Virus record (IMG/VR): IMGVR_UViG_3300030101_000950
Coordinates: 1 to 58,166 of that record
Length of the DNA: 58,166 bases
Source of the DNA: a virus
Reading direction: 5' to 3' (one strand)
The position numbers and the translations under genes were made by a program. Below the pieces are notes generated by a model, which saw only the letters and a list, made by a program, of their open reading frames with translations, had not been told where the DNA came from and did not search any database. Numbering within the stretch: position 1 is the stretch's first letter; every line of letters starts with the position of its first letter. Of this stretch, positions 24,956-34,126 are shown in pieces.

Positions 24956-25988
24956 TATAGGAACTGTAGAACAAGTATCAGGATATGCCAGAATAGAACG
25001 TGACAAAGATTATGATGTAATTACAGACTTTGGCATACAGTCTTACGACAAAGCACAAACAGAAGCAGGTCGTATGGGTATTAGATTTATAGACGATACA
25101 AGTATTCGGATTACTGAACATTCAATGGTAGTCATAGATGAATTTGTATTTGATGCAAACCCAGATAATTCTAGATTAGCTTTAAATTTTGTAAAAGGTA
25201 CAGCAAGATTTACTTCAAGTCTTACTAATAAAATATCTAAAAAAAATATAAAGCTTACAACAAATAGTGCAGTAGTAGGAATTAGAGGAACAGACTTTAC
25301 AATAACAGTAGAGCCAGATACAGGAAAAAGTTTGTTTATATTATTACCTGACAAAGATGGCAACCCATCAGGTGAAATATCCGTGACAACAGCAATGGGT
25401 ACAGTAATACTTAATAAACCTTATCAGGCTACAACTACTAGAGTTTATGAAGCTCCACCAAGTAATCCGGTTATTTTAGATTTGTCTTTGGATTTTATAA
25501 ACAATATGTTATTGATTGCTCCACCCGAAGAAGATAAGGATATAGAAGAAAGTACTGAAAAAAAACAAGAGAATAATTTATTAGATTTTGATGAACTAGA
25601 TGTAGATTATTTAGCTGATGACTCGCTAGATAAAGACGAACTAGAATTTACAGAATTAGACTATGATGCTTTGAATGTAAATTTTTTAGAAGATTTGTTA
25701 GATATAATTACTGAACTTGATGTTTTGGATAATGAGAAAGAATTAACTCAAACAATATCAGCAGTAAATATAGAAGGCACTACTATAGGGCAAGACCAAA
25801 AAACACAAATAACTACAATAGTTTCTGGACAAGAAGTAAAATTAACAAGGTCAGTCGCTTCATCTACATCAATACAAATAGATAGTGGAGAAAGCTACTT
25901 AGTAGTTTTAGAACAAGATGGTGTCACTAATCAAGTTAAAGTAAATGGTGGTGGCTCTTCTGTAATTGTAATAAGGCAAAGTCAATGA
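24870..25988 (+). CDS. FecR-domain exported protein
   Basis: About 372 residues. A hydrophobic signal segment ends ALAQA; it is followed by a FecR-type beta domain (VDIGTVEQVSGYARIERD, SIRITEHSMVVIDEFVFD, TNSAVVGIRGTDFTITV). After it come a Pro/Glu-rich acidic region and a small C-terminal beta part. FecR-domain proteins act in the periplasm, often beside secretion or adhesin genes. In-frame ATGs at 24843, 24894 and 24903 are alternatives. It overlaps the curlin-like gene. Confidence 0.72.
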   Translation: MIGLRLLLMALMVLFVSIKTTKALAQAVDIGTVEQVSGYARIERDKDYDVITDFGIQSYDKAQTEAGRMGIRFIDDTSIRITEHSMVVIDEFVFDANPDNSRLALNFVKGTARFTSSLTNKISKKNIKLTTNSAVVGIRGTDFTITVEPDTGKSLFILLPDKDGNPSGEISVTTAMGTVILNKPYQATTTRVYEAPPSNPVILDLSLDFINNMLLIAPPEEDKDIEESTEKKQENNLLDFDELDVDYLADDSLDKDELEFTELDYDALNVNFLEDLLDIITELDVLDNEKELTQTISAVNIEGTTIGQDQKTQITTIVSGQEVKLTRSVASSTSIQIDSGESYLVVLEQDGVTNQVKVNGGGSSVIVIRQSQ

Positions 25989-26377
25989 GTAAAATTTTAT
26001 TAGGTGTAATAGCAGTTTTGATTTCTATATGTGGATTTTTGTATTGGCAAAATTCTTCTTTGCAATCTTTAAACAAAGCTTATGAGTTAAGAAATCAAGA
26101 ACAAAAAGAAGCTATTGAAAGTATGCAACAAGATTTTGAAATGCAAACAAGGGGATTAGTAGAACTACAATCCAGAAATCAAGAGATTCAACAAGAAATG
26201 AATAGGTATCTTGATATTTTTAAACGACATAATCTTAGCAAGTTAGCAGCAGCTAAACCGGGGTTAATAGAAAAGAGGGTGAACAATGGAACTAAAGAAG
26301 TATTTAATGGTATTGAAGCAGATAGTCGTATCATCGATAGTCTTGATGACGGCTTACAGTTGCAGTCTAATCCCTAA
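25985..26377 (+). CDS. Inner-membrane spanin (Rz-like)
   Basis: 130 residues. There is an N-terminal membrane anchor (ILLGVIAVLISICGFLYW) and then a Gln/Glu-rich coiled coil in the periplasm. Its 3' end overlaps a lipoprotein gene in another frame, the usual Rz/Rz1 arrangement. Spanins fuse inner and outer membranes at the last step of lysis in Gram-negative hosts. Confidence 0.72.
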   Translation: MSKILLGVIAVLISICGFLYWQNSSLQSLNKAYELRNQEQKEAIESMQQDFEMQTRGLVELQSRNQEIQQEMNRYLDIFKRHNLSKLAAAKPGLIEKRVNNGTKEVFNGIEADSRIIDSLDDGLQLQSNP

Positions 26378-26660
26378 ACAAGTAGATATAATTAGTAAAC
26401 CTTTAAAAAGAACAATAGCTCAACCGGTTATGCCGAGAGAGATAAATCTCAATGAGCCATATTGGTTTGTAGTTTCTGAACTTAATGTAGATGAATTTTT
26501 AGAAAGAGTTAAAAAAGAAGAAGGTCGAATAGTCTTTGTAGCTATGTCAATTCCTGACTATGAATTGATGTCTTACAATATGCAAGAACTAAAGAGGTAT
26601 ATAAATGAACTTAAAGAAGTGGTGGTCTACTATAGAAAAGTCACTACCTATGAGGAGTAA
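26286..26660 (+). CDS. Outer-membrane spanin-like lipoprotein
   Basis: 124 residues. The signal segment ends MTAYSC, a weak lipobox (C26), followed by SLIPKQ and a soluble part with YWFVVSELNVDEFLERV and YELMSYNMQELKRYINELK. It overlaps the Rz-like gene by 92 nt in another frame. It is longer than classical Rz1, but position and lipobox support an o-spanin. A general phage lipoprotein is the alternative. Confidence 0.6.
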   Translation: MELKKYLMVLKQIVVSSIVLMTAYSCSLIPKQVDIISKPLKRTIAQPVMPREINLNEPYWFVVSELNVDEFLERVKKEEGRIVFVAMSIPDYELMSYNMQELKRYINELKEVVVYYRKVTTYEE

Positions 26661-26664
26661 GAAA

Positions 26665-27108
26665 ATGAAAATATCTAAAGAGGGTATTGCCCTTATAAAA
26701 AAGTTTGAAGGCTTAAAACTTACAGCATATCAAGATAGTGTTGGAGTTTGGACTATAGGTTGGGGTCATACTAAAGAAGTATTTGAAGGCATGGAAATAT
26801 CTAAAGAAGAAGCAGAAGCATTTTTAGAAATAGAACTTGAAGAATTTGAAAGCTATGTAGAAGATTTAGTAGATGTAGAATTAGAACAATGTCAGTTTGA
26901 TGCACTAGTATGTTGGACATATAACTTAGGACCAACAAATTTATCTAGTTCTACAATGCTTAAAGTTTTAAATAAAGGTATGTATGAAGAAGTTCCATAT
27001 CAAATTAAAAGATGGAATAAAGCAGGAGGAGAAGTGCTTAACGGATTAGTAAGAAGGCGAGAAGCAGAAGCTCTTTTATTTCAAGGAGAGCAATGGCATG
27101 AGGTATAA
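26665..27108 (+). CDS. Endolysin, GH24 lysozyme
   Basis: 147 residues. The catalytic set matches T4 lysozyme spacing: E15 (KKFEG), D24 (AYQDSVG) and T30 (WTIGWGHT). The C-terminal WNKAGGEVLNGLVRRREAEA is typical. It cleaves the glycan strands of peptidoglycan. There is no signal peptide, so release depends on a holin. GAGGAG lies before ATG 26665, which decides the start. Confidence 0.93.
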   Translation: MKISKEGIALIKKFEGLKLTAYQDSVGVWTIGWGHTKEVFEGMEISKEEAEAFLEIELEEFESYVEDLVDVELEQCQFDALVCWTYNLGPTNLSSSTMLKVLNKGMYEEVPYQIKRWNKAGGEVLNGLVRRREAEALLFQGEQWHEV

Positions 27109-28962
27109 ATGGCATTAGTAAAGTTTCAATTTAAACCCGGAATAAATAAAGAGTCTACAGCCTATGCTGCAGAGGGTGGTTATGTTGACTCAGAAAAAAT
27201 AAGATTTAGAAAAGGCGTTCCTGAAAAAATTAATGGCTGGACAAAAAACAGTACAAATACTTTCATTGGAACTTGCAGAAAAATACATAACTATAGTGAT
27301 ACGGGTTTAACAAACTATACAATTCTTGGAACACATCAAAAGCTTTATGTAAAAGAAGGTAATGCTTACAATGATATTACTCCTTTACGTCAAACAACTG
27401 CTGCAGGAGATGTCACATTTGCAGCAACAGAAAACTCAAGCACTCTTACTGTAACAGATGCAAACCATGGAGCTAATCCGGGAGACTTTGTTACCTTTAG
27501 TGGTGCACAAAGTTTAGGTGGAAACATAACAGCAGCAGTTTTAAATAAAGAATATCAAATTCAAACAACACCGACTGCAAATACATATACGATTACAGCT
27601 ACAGTAACAGCTACTGCAAATGATGTAGGGCAGTCAGGTGGAAGTAATACTGTTGGTACATATCAAATAACCGGTGGTTTAGATACATTTGTTTCAGGCT
27701 CAGGTTGGGGGTCAGGTGCATGGGGTGCAGGTGGTTTTGGTAGTACAAATCCAATTGCATTAAACAGCCAATTAAGAATTTGGACAATAGATAATTTTGG
27801 AGAAGATACTTTAGCAGCACCTAGAGGTGGTCCACTTTATTTGTGGGACGAAAGCAATGGAACTACAACTCGTGCAGTTCTTGCTAGTTCTTTAGGGGGT
27901 GCTAGTGATATACCTACTGCAATACTACAAGTAATGATTTCTGATGTGGATAGGCATTGTGTTGCTTTTGGAGCTAACCCTATAGGCTCTGCTGTAGTAG
28001 ACCCATTATTTGTTAGATGGTCAGACTCTGAGTCTTTTTTAGATTGGACACCTAAAGCAACTAATAGTGCCGGTGGAGTAAAACTTTCTTCAGGTAGTCA
28101 GATTATTGGAGCCATACCTACTAGACAAGAAACTTTAGTATTTACCGATACAAGTGTAGTTTCTATGAGATTTGTTGGCTCACCTTTTTATTTCTCTTTT
28201 AATGAAGTTGCTACAGGTTTAGGCATGATTGGACCTAATGCAGGTATAGCTATAGGAACTGCAGTATATTTTATGGACGATGGTGCTTTCTATAAAGCTG
28301 AAGGTAGTGTAGGAAAACTGCCATGTACAGTTTTAGATTATGTATTTAGTGACTTTAATCTGTCACAAAAATATAAAGTTTTTGCAGCGAACAATTCTGC
28401 TTACAATGAAATAATTTGGTTTTATCCTTCTTCAGGTAGCAACGAAATAGATAGATATGTTTCTTATAATTATTTAGAAAATGCTTGGGCAGTTGGTACA
28501 ACGGCAGATGGTTATACGAGAACAGCTTGGTCACAAGCTCCTACATTAGATTTTCCTTTAGCTGCAGGTAAGTTAGACAACACAAATCTTAATTATTTAT
28601 ATAATCAAGAAGATGGCAATTTAGCTGATGGCTCTGGCTTTACATCATATGTAGAAACTGCAGATTTTGATTTAGACCCTGCCGGAGAACAGCTTATGTT
28701 TATTTCAAAAGTTATACCAGACTTAAAATTTTTAGAATCAAGCAGTACTAATGACACAGTAAGTTTTATTTTAAGAGGAAGAAAATATCCTTTAGAAGAT
28801 TTAGCTACTCTTTCAACTTCTAACGTAACTCCATCTACTACTTTTGTAAGTACACGAGGAAGGTCAAGACAAACTGCACTTAAAATACAATCTACATCAG
28901 GAGACTTTGGTTGGCGACTTGGTGATTTAAGATTAGATATAAGAGCTGACGGAGAAAAATAA
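27109..28962 (+). CDS. Tail nozzle/tube protein, P22 gp10 or T7 gp12-like
   Basis: 617 residues, beta-rich. The opening FKPGINKESTAYAAEGGYVD, then KIRFRKGVPEKINGWTK and later FLDWTPKATNSAGG and VVSMRFVGSPFYFSF, match the large beta-propeller tail proteins of podoviruses. It would form the lower tail tube below the adaptor. It starts directly after the lysozyme stop, which begins the tail/ejection block. Confidence 0.75.
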   Translation: MALVKFQFKPGINKESTAYAAEGGYVDSEKIRFRKGVPEKINGWTKNSTNTFIGTCRKIHNYSDTGLTNYTILGTHQKLYVKEGNAYNDITPLRQTTAAGDVTFAATENSSTLTVTDANHGANPGDFVTFSGAQSLGGNITAAVLNKEYQIQTTPTANTYTITATVTATANDVGQSGGSNTVGTYQITGGLDTFVSGSGWGSGAWGAGGFGSTNPIALNSQLRIWTIDNFGEDTLAAPRGGPLYLWDESNGTTTRAVLASSLGGASDIPTAILQVMISDVDRHCVAFGANPIGSAVVDPLFVRWSDSESFLDWTPKATNSAGGVKLSSGSQIIGAIPTRQETLVFTDTSVVSMRFVGSPFYFSFNEVATGLGMIGPNAGIAIGTAVYFMDDGAFYKAEGSVGKLPCTVLDYVFSDFNLSQKYKVFAANNSAYNEIIWFYPSSGSNEIDRYVSYNYLENAWAVGTTADGYTRTAWSQAPTLDFPLAAGKLDNTNLNYLYNQEDGNLADGSGFTSYVETADFDLDPAGEQLMFISKVIPDLKFLESSSTNDTVSFILRGRKYPLEDLATLSTSNVTPSTTFVSTRGRSRQTALKIQSTSGDFGWRLGDLRLDIRADGEK

Positions 28963-29168
28963 TGGCTAATAAATCTTCCATACCTTTACCTATACCAACA
29001 CCTGAATATGTAATGGATAATGAATTAATTACACGCAGAACTATTGAGCAAATAATTCAAGACATACATAGTGATATAGGTTTGATAGATGAATTGAAGT
29101 CAGCGATAGTTTCTAAGGCTATGCGAAGACATCAGTTTTTATTAATGGGGTCTAAAGGAAATGTCTGA
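28962..29168 (+). CDS. Small conserved tail-region protein
   Basis: A 68-residue helical protein (IPTPEYVMDNELITRRTIEQ). The start overlaps the nozzle stop and the end overlaps the next gene. The position between the nozzle and virion genes is conserved in podoviruses I recognise. The role is unknown. Confidence 0.6.
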   Translation: MANKSSIPLPIPTPEYVMDNELITRRTIEQIIQDIHSDIGLIDELKSAIVSKAMRRHQFLLMGSKGNV

Positions 29169-29496
29169 TAGTTTAAAAGTTCTAGGACAGTCAGCACCTA
29201 GTGCAACTACAGAAACAGATTTTTATACAGTACCTTCTCAAACACAAACAACTGTAAGTTCTATAGTAGTTTGTAATAGAGGTAGTACAGGAACTTATAG
29301 AATATCTGTGGCAGTAGCAGGAGCGACAACTGCTAATCCACAGTATTTATTTTATGACAAATCGGTGAACGCAAATACTTCCGATACTATTGTTATTGGC
29401 ATAACTCTTAATGAGGCTGATAAAATAAGAGTATACGCAAGTACAGCAGACTTTAGCTTTAATGCGTTTGGTTGTGAAACAACAGAGGAAAGATAA
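29161..29496 (+). CDS. Small beta-rich structural protein
   Basis: A 111-residue beta-sandwich-like protein (KVLGQSAPSATTETDFYTVP, GSTGTYRISVAVAGA). This type is common in marine phages as a virion component. It is coupled at both ends. Confidence 0.65.
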   Translation: MSDSLKVLGQSAPSATTETDFYTVPSQTQTTVSSIVVCNRGSTGTYRISVAVAGATTANPQYLFYDKSVNANTSDTIVIGITLNEADKIRVYASTADFSFNAFGCETTEER

Positions 29497-31214
29497 TGAC
29501 TATACAAAATCAAGTAAAGAGCATAGCTCAACAAGGAAGATATGGAGACAGTACATTAGTACATATGGCTCCATCTGAAGTTGCAGGGTTAGCACAAATG
29601 GGTCAGATGACAATTAATCCACAAACAGGATTGCCTGAAGCATTTGGTTTAAGGGACGCAATACCTATTGCTGCAAGTATTGTAGGTGGTGTGTTTGGTG
29701 GACCTGTAGGTGCAGGTCTTGGCTCAGGTCTTGCAACCGGAATACTAGAAGGTGATTTGAAAAAAGGTTTGATGGCAGGTCTTACAAGTTATGGCTTGGG
29801 TGCAATATTCCAAGGAGCCGGTGCTGCAGCTAAAGGAGCTCAGGCTGCTACAGGAGCAGTCACAGATGCTGCCGGTGCAGCAGTTCAAGATACTGTTCTG
29901 AAACAAGGATTTGAAGAAGTAACAGGAGAAGCACTTAAAACAGCAGCTCAAGACGCAGCAGCAAAGGTAATTGAAACAGGTGGAGATGTAGCAGCAAAAA
30001 CTTTAGCAGAAGAAACTTTCAAACAAGGAGCTGCTTCATTAACTAATCCTGCTGCAAACTTTGCAAGTGGAGCTAAAGATTTATTTGCTACTCCATTTGA
30101 AGGTGGAGCTAGAGCAGGATTTGATGCTATTGCAGCAGGAGCTTCCCAACCCGGAGCATACATTCCTCTTACTATTGGTGGTGGTGGATTAGCTATAACA
30201 CAAGCACAAGAAGCTTTTGAAAGAGATGTTCTTGCTAGAGATATGGCAGCAGAAGAAGAAAGAAGAATGAACTATCTTAATAATCCTGAGCCAATTTTAT
30301 ACTCAGCTATTGGTGGACTTACAGGATATAACGAAGGTGGAGAAGTAGTAAGGACTGCACCACAAAGAAAAACTGTACCGGTAAATCCAGAGTTCATGCC
30401 GGGAATAAATCCTGAAGCTTTGTATTTTGACCCAAGCACTCTTAACGTTCCTATAACTGAACAGATTGCAACAAACTTTAATCCTAACGATATTATTGAC
30501 CCATTCCAAAACCTAGGTGCTCCTACCGACTCTGCAATAAATCAAGGACCAGAAGTATCAAATAGAGAATTAGCTATGACACCTCAAACTTCTTTAGGTG
30601 GTTTTGGTGCTCCAATGAATACACCAATGCCGTCTCAGACTGTAGACCCATTTAAAGCATATACAGGTATTGCACCCCCTATGTTAGAACAAGTTGATAC
30701 AGCAGAAGCTTCATATAATTTTACTCCTGACATAAGTTCATCAGTAGCAAGTTTTGCAAATATGCCTGTTCTTGGCTCAATGCAATTTAATGAAGGTGGG
30801 ATTACTGACCTAGAGTTAATGAATAAAGTTAGAGATTACATTGAAGGTAGGTCAGAAGATGATAGCGTTGTAGCTGAGTTTATAGATAAATATGGAGCTG
30901 AAGCTTATAGTGCTTTTAGACAATCTGTACTTTTAGAAAACACACCTTCAGCAGAATTAGTAGAAGGTAAAATAGAAGGTAATAACTTAGGTGGTCAAGC
31001 TGATGATGTCATGGCTGATATGGGTGGTGAAACTGTAGCTGTATCACAAGGAGAATTTATTATACCTGCAGATGTAGTTTCTATTGCAGGTGGTGGAGAT
31101 ACTGACTCTGGTGCTGCTAAGTTTTATGACATGATGGACAAGATAAGACAAAAAGGAACAGGCACAACAAAACAAGTAAACCCAATAAACTTTAATGAGG
31201 TATTTCCTGTATGA
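29496..31214 (+). CDS. Internal virion / DNA ejection protein
   Basis: 572 residues. The N-terminal GRYGDSTLVHMAPSEVAGLA is typical of this class. It is followed by a Gly/Ala-rich hydrophobic region (about 54-100) able to insert in a membrane, long Ala-rich helices, and Gly-rich YNEGGEVV and FNEGGITDLE loops. It is the first of the ejection-protein set and probably forms part of the trans-envelope channel. Confidence 0.65.
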   Translation: MTIQNQVKSIAQQGRYGDSTLVHMAPSEVAGLAQMGQMTINPQTGLPEAFGLRDAIPIAASIVGGVFGGPVGAGLGSGLATGILEGDLKKGLMAGLTSYGLGAIFQGAGAAAKGAQAATGAVTDAAGAAVQDTVLKQGFEEVTGEALKTAAQDAAAKVIETGGDVAAKTLAEETFKQGAASLTNPAANFASGAKDLFATPFEGGARAGFDAIAAGASQPGAYIPLTIGGGGLAITQAQEAFERDVLARDMAAEEERRMNYLNNPEPILYSAIGGLTGYNEGGEVVRTAPQRKTVPVNPEFMPGINPEALYFDPSTLNVPITEQIATNFNPNDIIDPFQNLGAPTDSAINQGPEVSNRELAMTPQTSLGGFGAPMNTPMPSQTVDPFKAYTGIAPPMLEQVDTAEASYNFTPDISSSVASFANMPVLGSMQFNEGGITDLELMNKVRDYIEGRSEDDSVVAEFIDKYGAEAYSAFRQSVLLENTPSAELVEGKIEGNNLGGQADDVMADMGGETVAVSQGEFIIPADVVSIAGGGDTDSGAAKFYDMMDKIRQKGTGTTKQVNPINFNEVFPV

Positions 31215-31690
31215 CAAACGTAGCACTAAATCAAGAGCCTTCGGGTGAATATGATTTTTCTATAGTAAACAATGACCAACTTATATTAATTTGGGAAGGA
31301 GCTAAAAAGTATTTAGAAAAATCTTGTAAGCGTTCTAATGGTCGCATTAGACCAGAAGATATTTTTTATGATTGTTTAAATGGCAGTCATAGACTTTGGA
31401 TTGTCTATGATACAGGCTCATTTGATATACGTGGTATTGCAGTTACACAAAAAATAGTTTATCCAACAGGCAAGACTATGTTGAGCGTAGAGCATATAAC
31501 AGGTAATAACATGGAAGGTTGGGCACCAACTGTTCTTGATGCCTTAGAAGAAGTTGGCAAAAAAGATGGTTGTGATGGCATTGAAGGTATAGGTCGTGCA
31601 GGTTTTTGGAATTGGGTTAAAGATAGAGATTGGTCTAAATTAGCAATTTTCATTGAATATAATTTTGAGGTAGAAGATGAGAAGATTTAA
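31211..31690 (+). CDS. GNAT-like protein in the ejection block
   Basis: 159 residues. RIRPEDIFYDCLNGSHRLWI, an IVYPTGKTMLSVEHITG strand and CDGIEGIGRAGFWNWVKDRD suggest an N-acetyltransferase-like fold resembling T7 gp13-region and other podoviral proteins. The catalytic glutamate and acetyl-CoA loop are not obvious, so enzymatic activity is doubtful. It may be an assembly factor for internal proteins. Confidence 0.55.
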   Translation: MTNVALNQEPSGEYDFSIVNNDQLILIWEGAKKYLEKSCKRSNGRIRPEDIFYDCLNGSHRLWIVYDTGSFDIRGIAVTQKIVYPTGKTMLSVEHITGNNMEGWAPTVLDALEEVGKKDGCDGIEGIGRAGFWNWVKDRDWSKLAIFIEYNFEVEDEKI

Positions 31691-32714
31691 AGGTGGTGGT
31701 GGTACTCCTGCCAAACAAGAGATTGTACAAACTAAACTGCCCTCTTATGCAGAGCCTTATTTTACTAGGCTATTAGGTAGAGCTGAGGGAGAAAGTTTAC
31801 AAGGATACACTCCTTATGGAGGACAACGTATTGCAGAGTTTAGTGGTGATGAAGGATTAGCACAAGCTATGACAAGAGGATTTGCTACACAAGGAACACC
31901 TGATTTATATAATCAAGCTGCAGAAAATTTATCTGCAATGGACCCAACTGCTTTTCAAAGAGGAGACTCTATGTATGACAGAAGGTTTTCTGTTGACCCA
32001 TATCAAAGAGTATCTTTTGAAGAAGGTGTAAATAGATTTACTAATCCTTTTCAACAAGGTGTAACAGACATTGCTAAACGAGAGGCAAGAAGAGACTCAG
32101 AAATTTTAGCTAATCAAATAGAGTCTAAAGCTGCACAGTCTGGTGGATTAGGTGGATATCGAGAAGCAATTTTACAAGCTGAACGTGAGAGAGGACTAGG
32201 TCAAAGATTAGATGATATACAGCTTAAAGGTAGCAACTTAGCTTTCCAAAATGCCATGAAACAATTACAAGCAGAAAGGCAAACCGGTTTAGCAGAGCAA
32301 CAACTGTTTGAACAGCTAGGTTTAAAACAAGAAGAACTTGCACAAAAAGCAGCACTAGTTGACCAAGGTGCAGGAAAACTTGGTTTGCAACAACAACAAT
32401 TAATGACAGATGTTGGAAGCACAATACAAGATGACGCTCTAAGAAGAATAGCTGCTCTTGCACAAATAGGTGAACAAGAAAGAGCTATGCGACAAGCAGG
32501 TCTAGATATTGGCTATGATGATTTTACCCGTCAAAGAGATTACACTAGAGACCAACTTAATTATTTAAGTTCTATATTACAGGGTGTACCTATTAAACCT
32601 GACCAATCAGTTAGCACATATACACAACAACCCGGACTTTTCCAAACTGCACTTTCTGCAGGATTAGGTGGTCTTGGTTTGTATAGAGCTACACAAGGTG
32701 GAGGCAGAGCATAA
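31677..32714 (+). CDS. Internal virion protein, T7 gp14-like
   Basis: 345 residues. A Gly-rich start, then AREARRDSEILANQIESKAAQ-type helices, a Gln-rich coiled coil (about 180-280) and a C-terminal Gly/Ala hydrophobic stretch (ALSAGLGGLGLYRATQGG). The helical and terminal-hydrophobic layout resembles gp14 ejection proteins. It overlaps the previous gene by 14 nt. Confidence 0.65.
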   Translation: MRRFKGGGGTPAKQEIVQTKLPSYAEPYFTRLLGRAEGESLQGYTPYGGQRIAEFSGDEGLAQAMTRGFATQGTPDLYNQAAENLSAMDPTAFQRGDSMYDRRFSVDPYQRVSFEEGVNRFTNPFQQGVTDIAKREARRDSEILANQIESKAAQSGGLGGYREAILQAERERGLGQRLDDIQLKGSNLAFQNAMKQLQAERQTGLAEQQLFEQLGLKQEELAQKAALVDQGAGKLGLQQQQLMTDVGSTIQDDALRRIAALAQIGEQERAMRQAGLDIGYDDFTRQRDYTRDQLNYLSSILQGVPIKPDQSVSTYTQQPGLFQTALSAGLGGLGLYRATQGGGRA

Positions 32715-34126
32715 TGTCAAATTTAGTACAAGCAGCAGAAGAATTAGAGTACGTTCCTAAAGAAGAGTTAGTACGTATGATGGAACAAGGAGATATGAAA
32801 TATCCTCCTTACTTAGTATTATCTGAAATACAAAGAAGAACACAACTAGAGAACATGGTCATGCAACCTAAACCTAATACTACTGTCGCTCAAGAAGTAG
32901 TATCAGAGTTTGCACAACCACAAGGCTTGGCAGGTATGCCTCAAGGAATGTCAACAGATATTCCTCTCCCCCCCTCCTCCCAAACTGTATATGAGGATAG
33001 AGGAATACCTGCCTCCGGTTTAGCTGCCGGTGGCTACTTACGTGGTGGTAAAATGGAATACACCGGACCAACAATTTTTGATGAAGAAGGCAATGAACTC
33101 GATGGTTTAGAAGCATTAAGGCAGTCTGGTGGATTGAACAAATTTATTAAAGTTATTGGTATGAAAGAAGGTGGTTTACTAGGCTTCAATACAGGTGCTG
33201 ATACAACTTTTGCTTCTCAGTTTAGAAATGTTGTATCTCCGGTCACAGGATTTTTGAATTCAGAAGAAACAACACAGTTTGGAAGAATAATAAGTAATCC
33301 TGCTTTACGTCAAACATTCACTAATCTTTATAATATTGATTACTTAGGCAGACCCGGTGGATTGAATACAAGGGTATCACCAGAAAAACAAAGAAGAAGT
33401 TTTCTGAATACTCTTATATATAGTCCAGAGAACTTGAAAGGTAAAATTGAAGAGTACAACGAATTAAATAAAGATAAAAAAGATTTTACTCCTATAGATT
33501 TTGACGCACTAGGTATGCCTACTCCTCAAGCTCCTGTTAGTGGAGATGGAAGTGATAGTAGTATTTTTAAAGCTCCTCCTGTTAAAGAGGACCCTCCTAA
33601 AACAACAGAGGAAAAACAAAACATTACAGATATAGTTAAAGGTCAAATGGGTAAATTTGGTTTATCTTCTACTGCTTCGACTCCACCTTCTGAAGAACAA
33701 AGAAATAGAGAAAAACAAGCTTTAATTTTTTCTACACTAGCCAAGAATATTGGTAGTGCAACTAATCTATCAGGCATAGGTGAAGGATTTGCTGATGCAA
33801 CAGCTTTAGCAATTGGTAAATCTGCTGCTGATAGAAAAGAAGATGCCGAATTCTTAAAATCTAAACGTGCAGATGTTGTAAGCGAAATACAAATCATTTC
33901 TAGTCTGCAAGATATAGGAGCTAGAATAAGAAGCAATGATATAAAAGAACGACAAATAGCACAGGAAAATGCAAAGTTGCTTCTTGAATTATTGCAAGAC
34001 CCAACAATAAGTTTAGACCCAGAAAAAACTAAGCTATATTTAGGTCAATTAGAAAGTTATCTTTCATCAGGCAATGCAATGGCAAGTCCTAGTACCGGTA
34101 TTGCAGGAGTAAACTTTACTAAATAA
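32714..34126 (+). CDS. Internal virion protein
   Basis: 470 residues. The opening VPKEELVRMMEQGDMKYPPY and LVLSEIQRRTQ recurs in marine podoviral internal proteins. A Pro-rich and Gly-rich middle and an Ala/Ser-rich helical end follow. It sits between the gp14-like gene and the giant protein, and both boundaries overlap, so it is likely ejected with them. Confidence 0.6.
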   Translation: MSNLVQAAEELEYVPKEELVRMMEQGDMKYPPYLVLSEIQRRTQLENMVMQPKPNTTVAQEVVSEFAQPQGLAGMPQGMSTDIPLPPSSQTVYEDRGIPASGLAAGGYLRGGKMEYTGPTIFDEEGNELDGLEALRQSGGLNKFIKVIGMKEGGLLGFNTGADTTFASQFRNVVSPVTGFLNSEETTQFGRIISNPALRQTFTNLYNIDYLGRPGGLNTRVSPEKQRRSFLNTLIYSPENLKGKIEEYNELNKDKKDFTPIDFDALGMPTPQAPVSGDGSDSSIFKAPPVKEDPPKTTEEKQNITDIVKGQMGKFGLSSTASTPPSEEQRNREKQALIFSTLAKNIGSATNLSGIGEGFADATALAIGKSAADRKEDAEFLKSKRADVVSEIQIISSLQDIGARIRSNDIKERQIAQENAKLLLELLQDPTISLDPEKTKLYLGQLESYLSSGNAMASPSTGIAGVNFTK

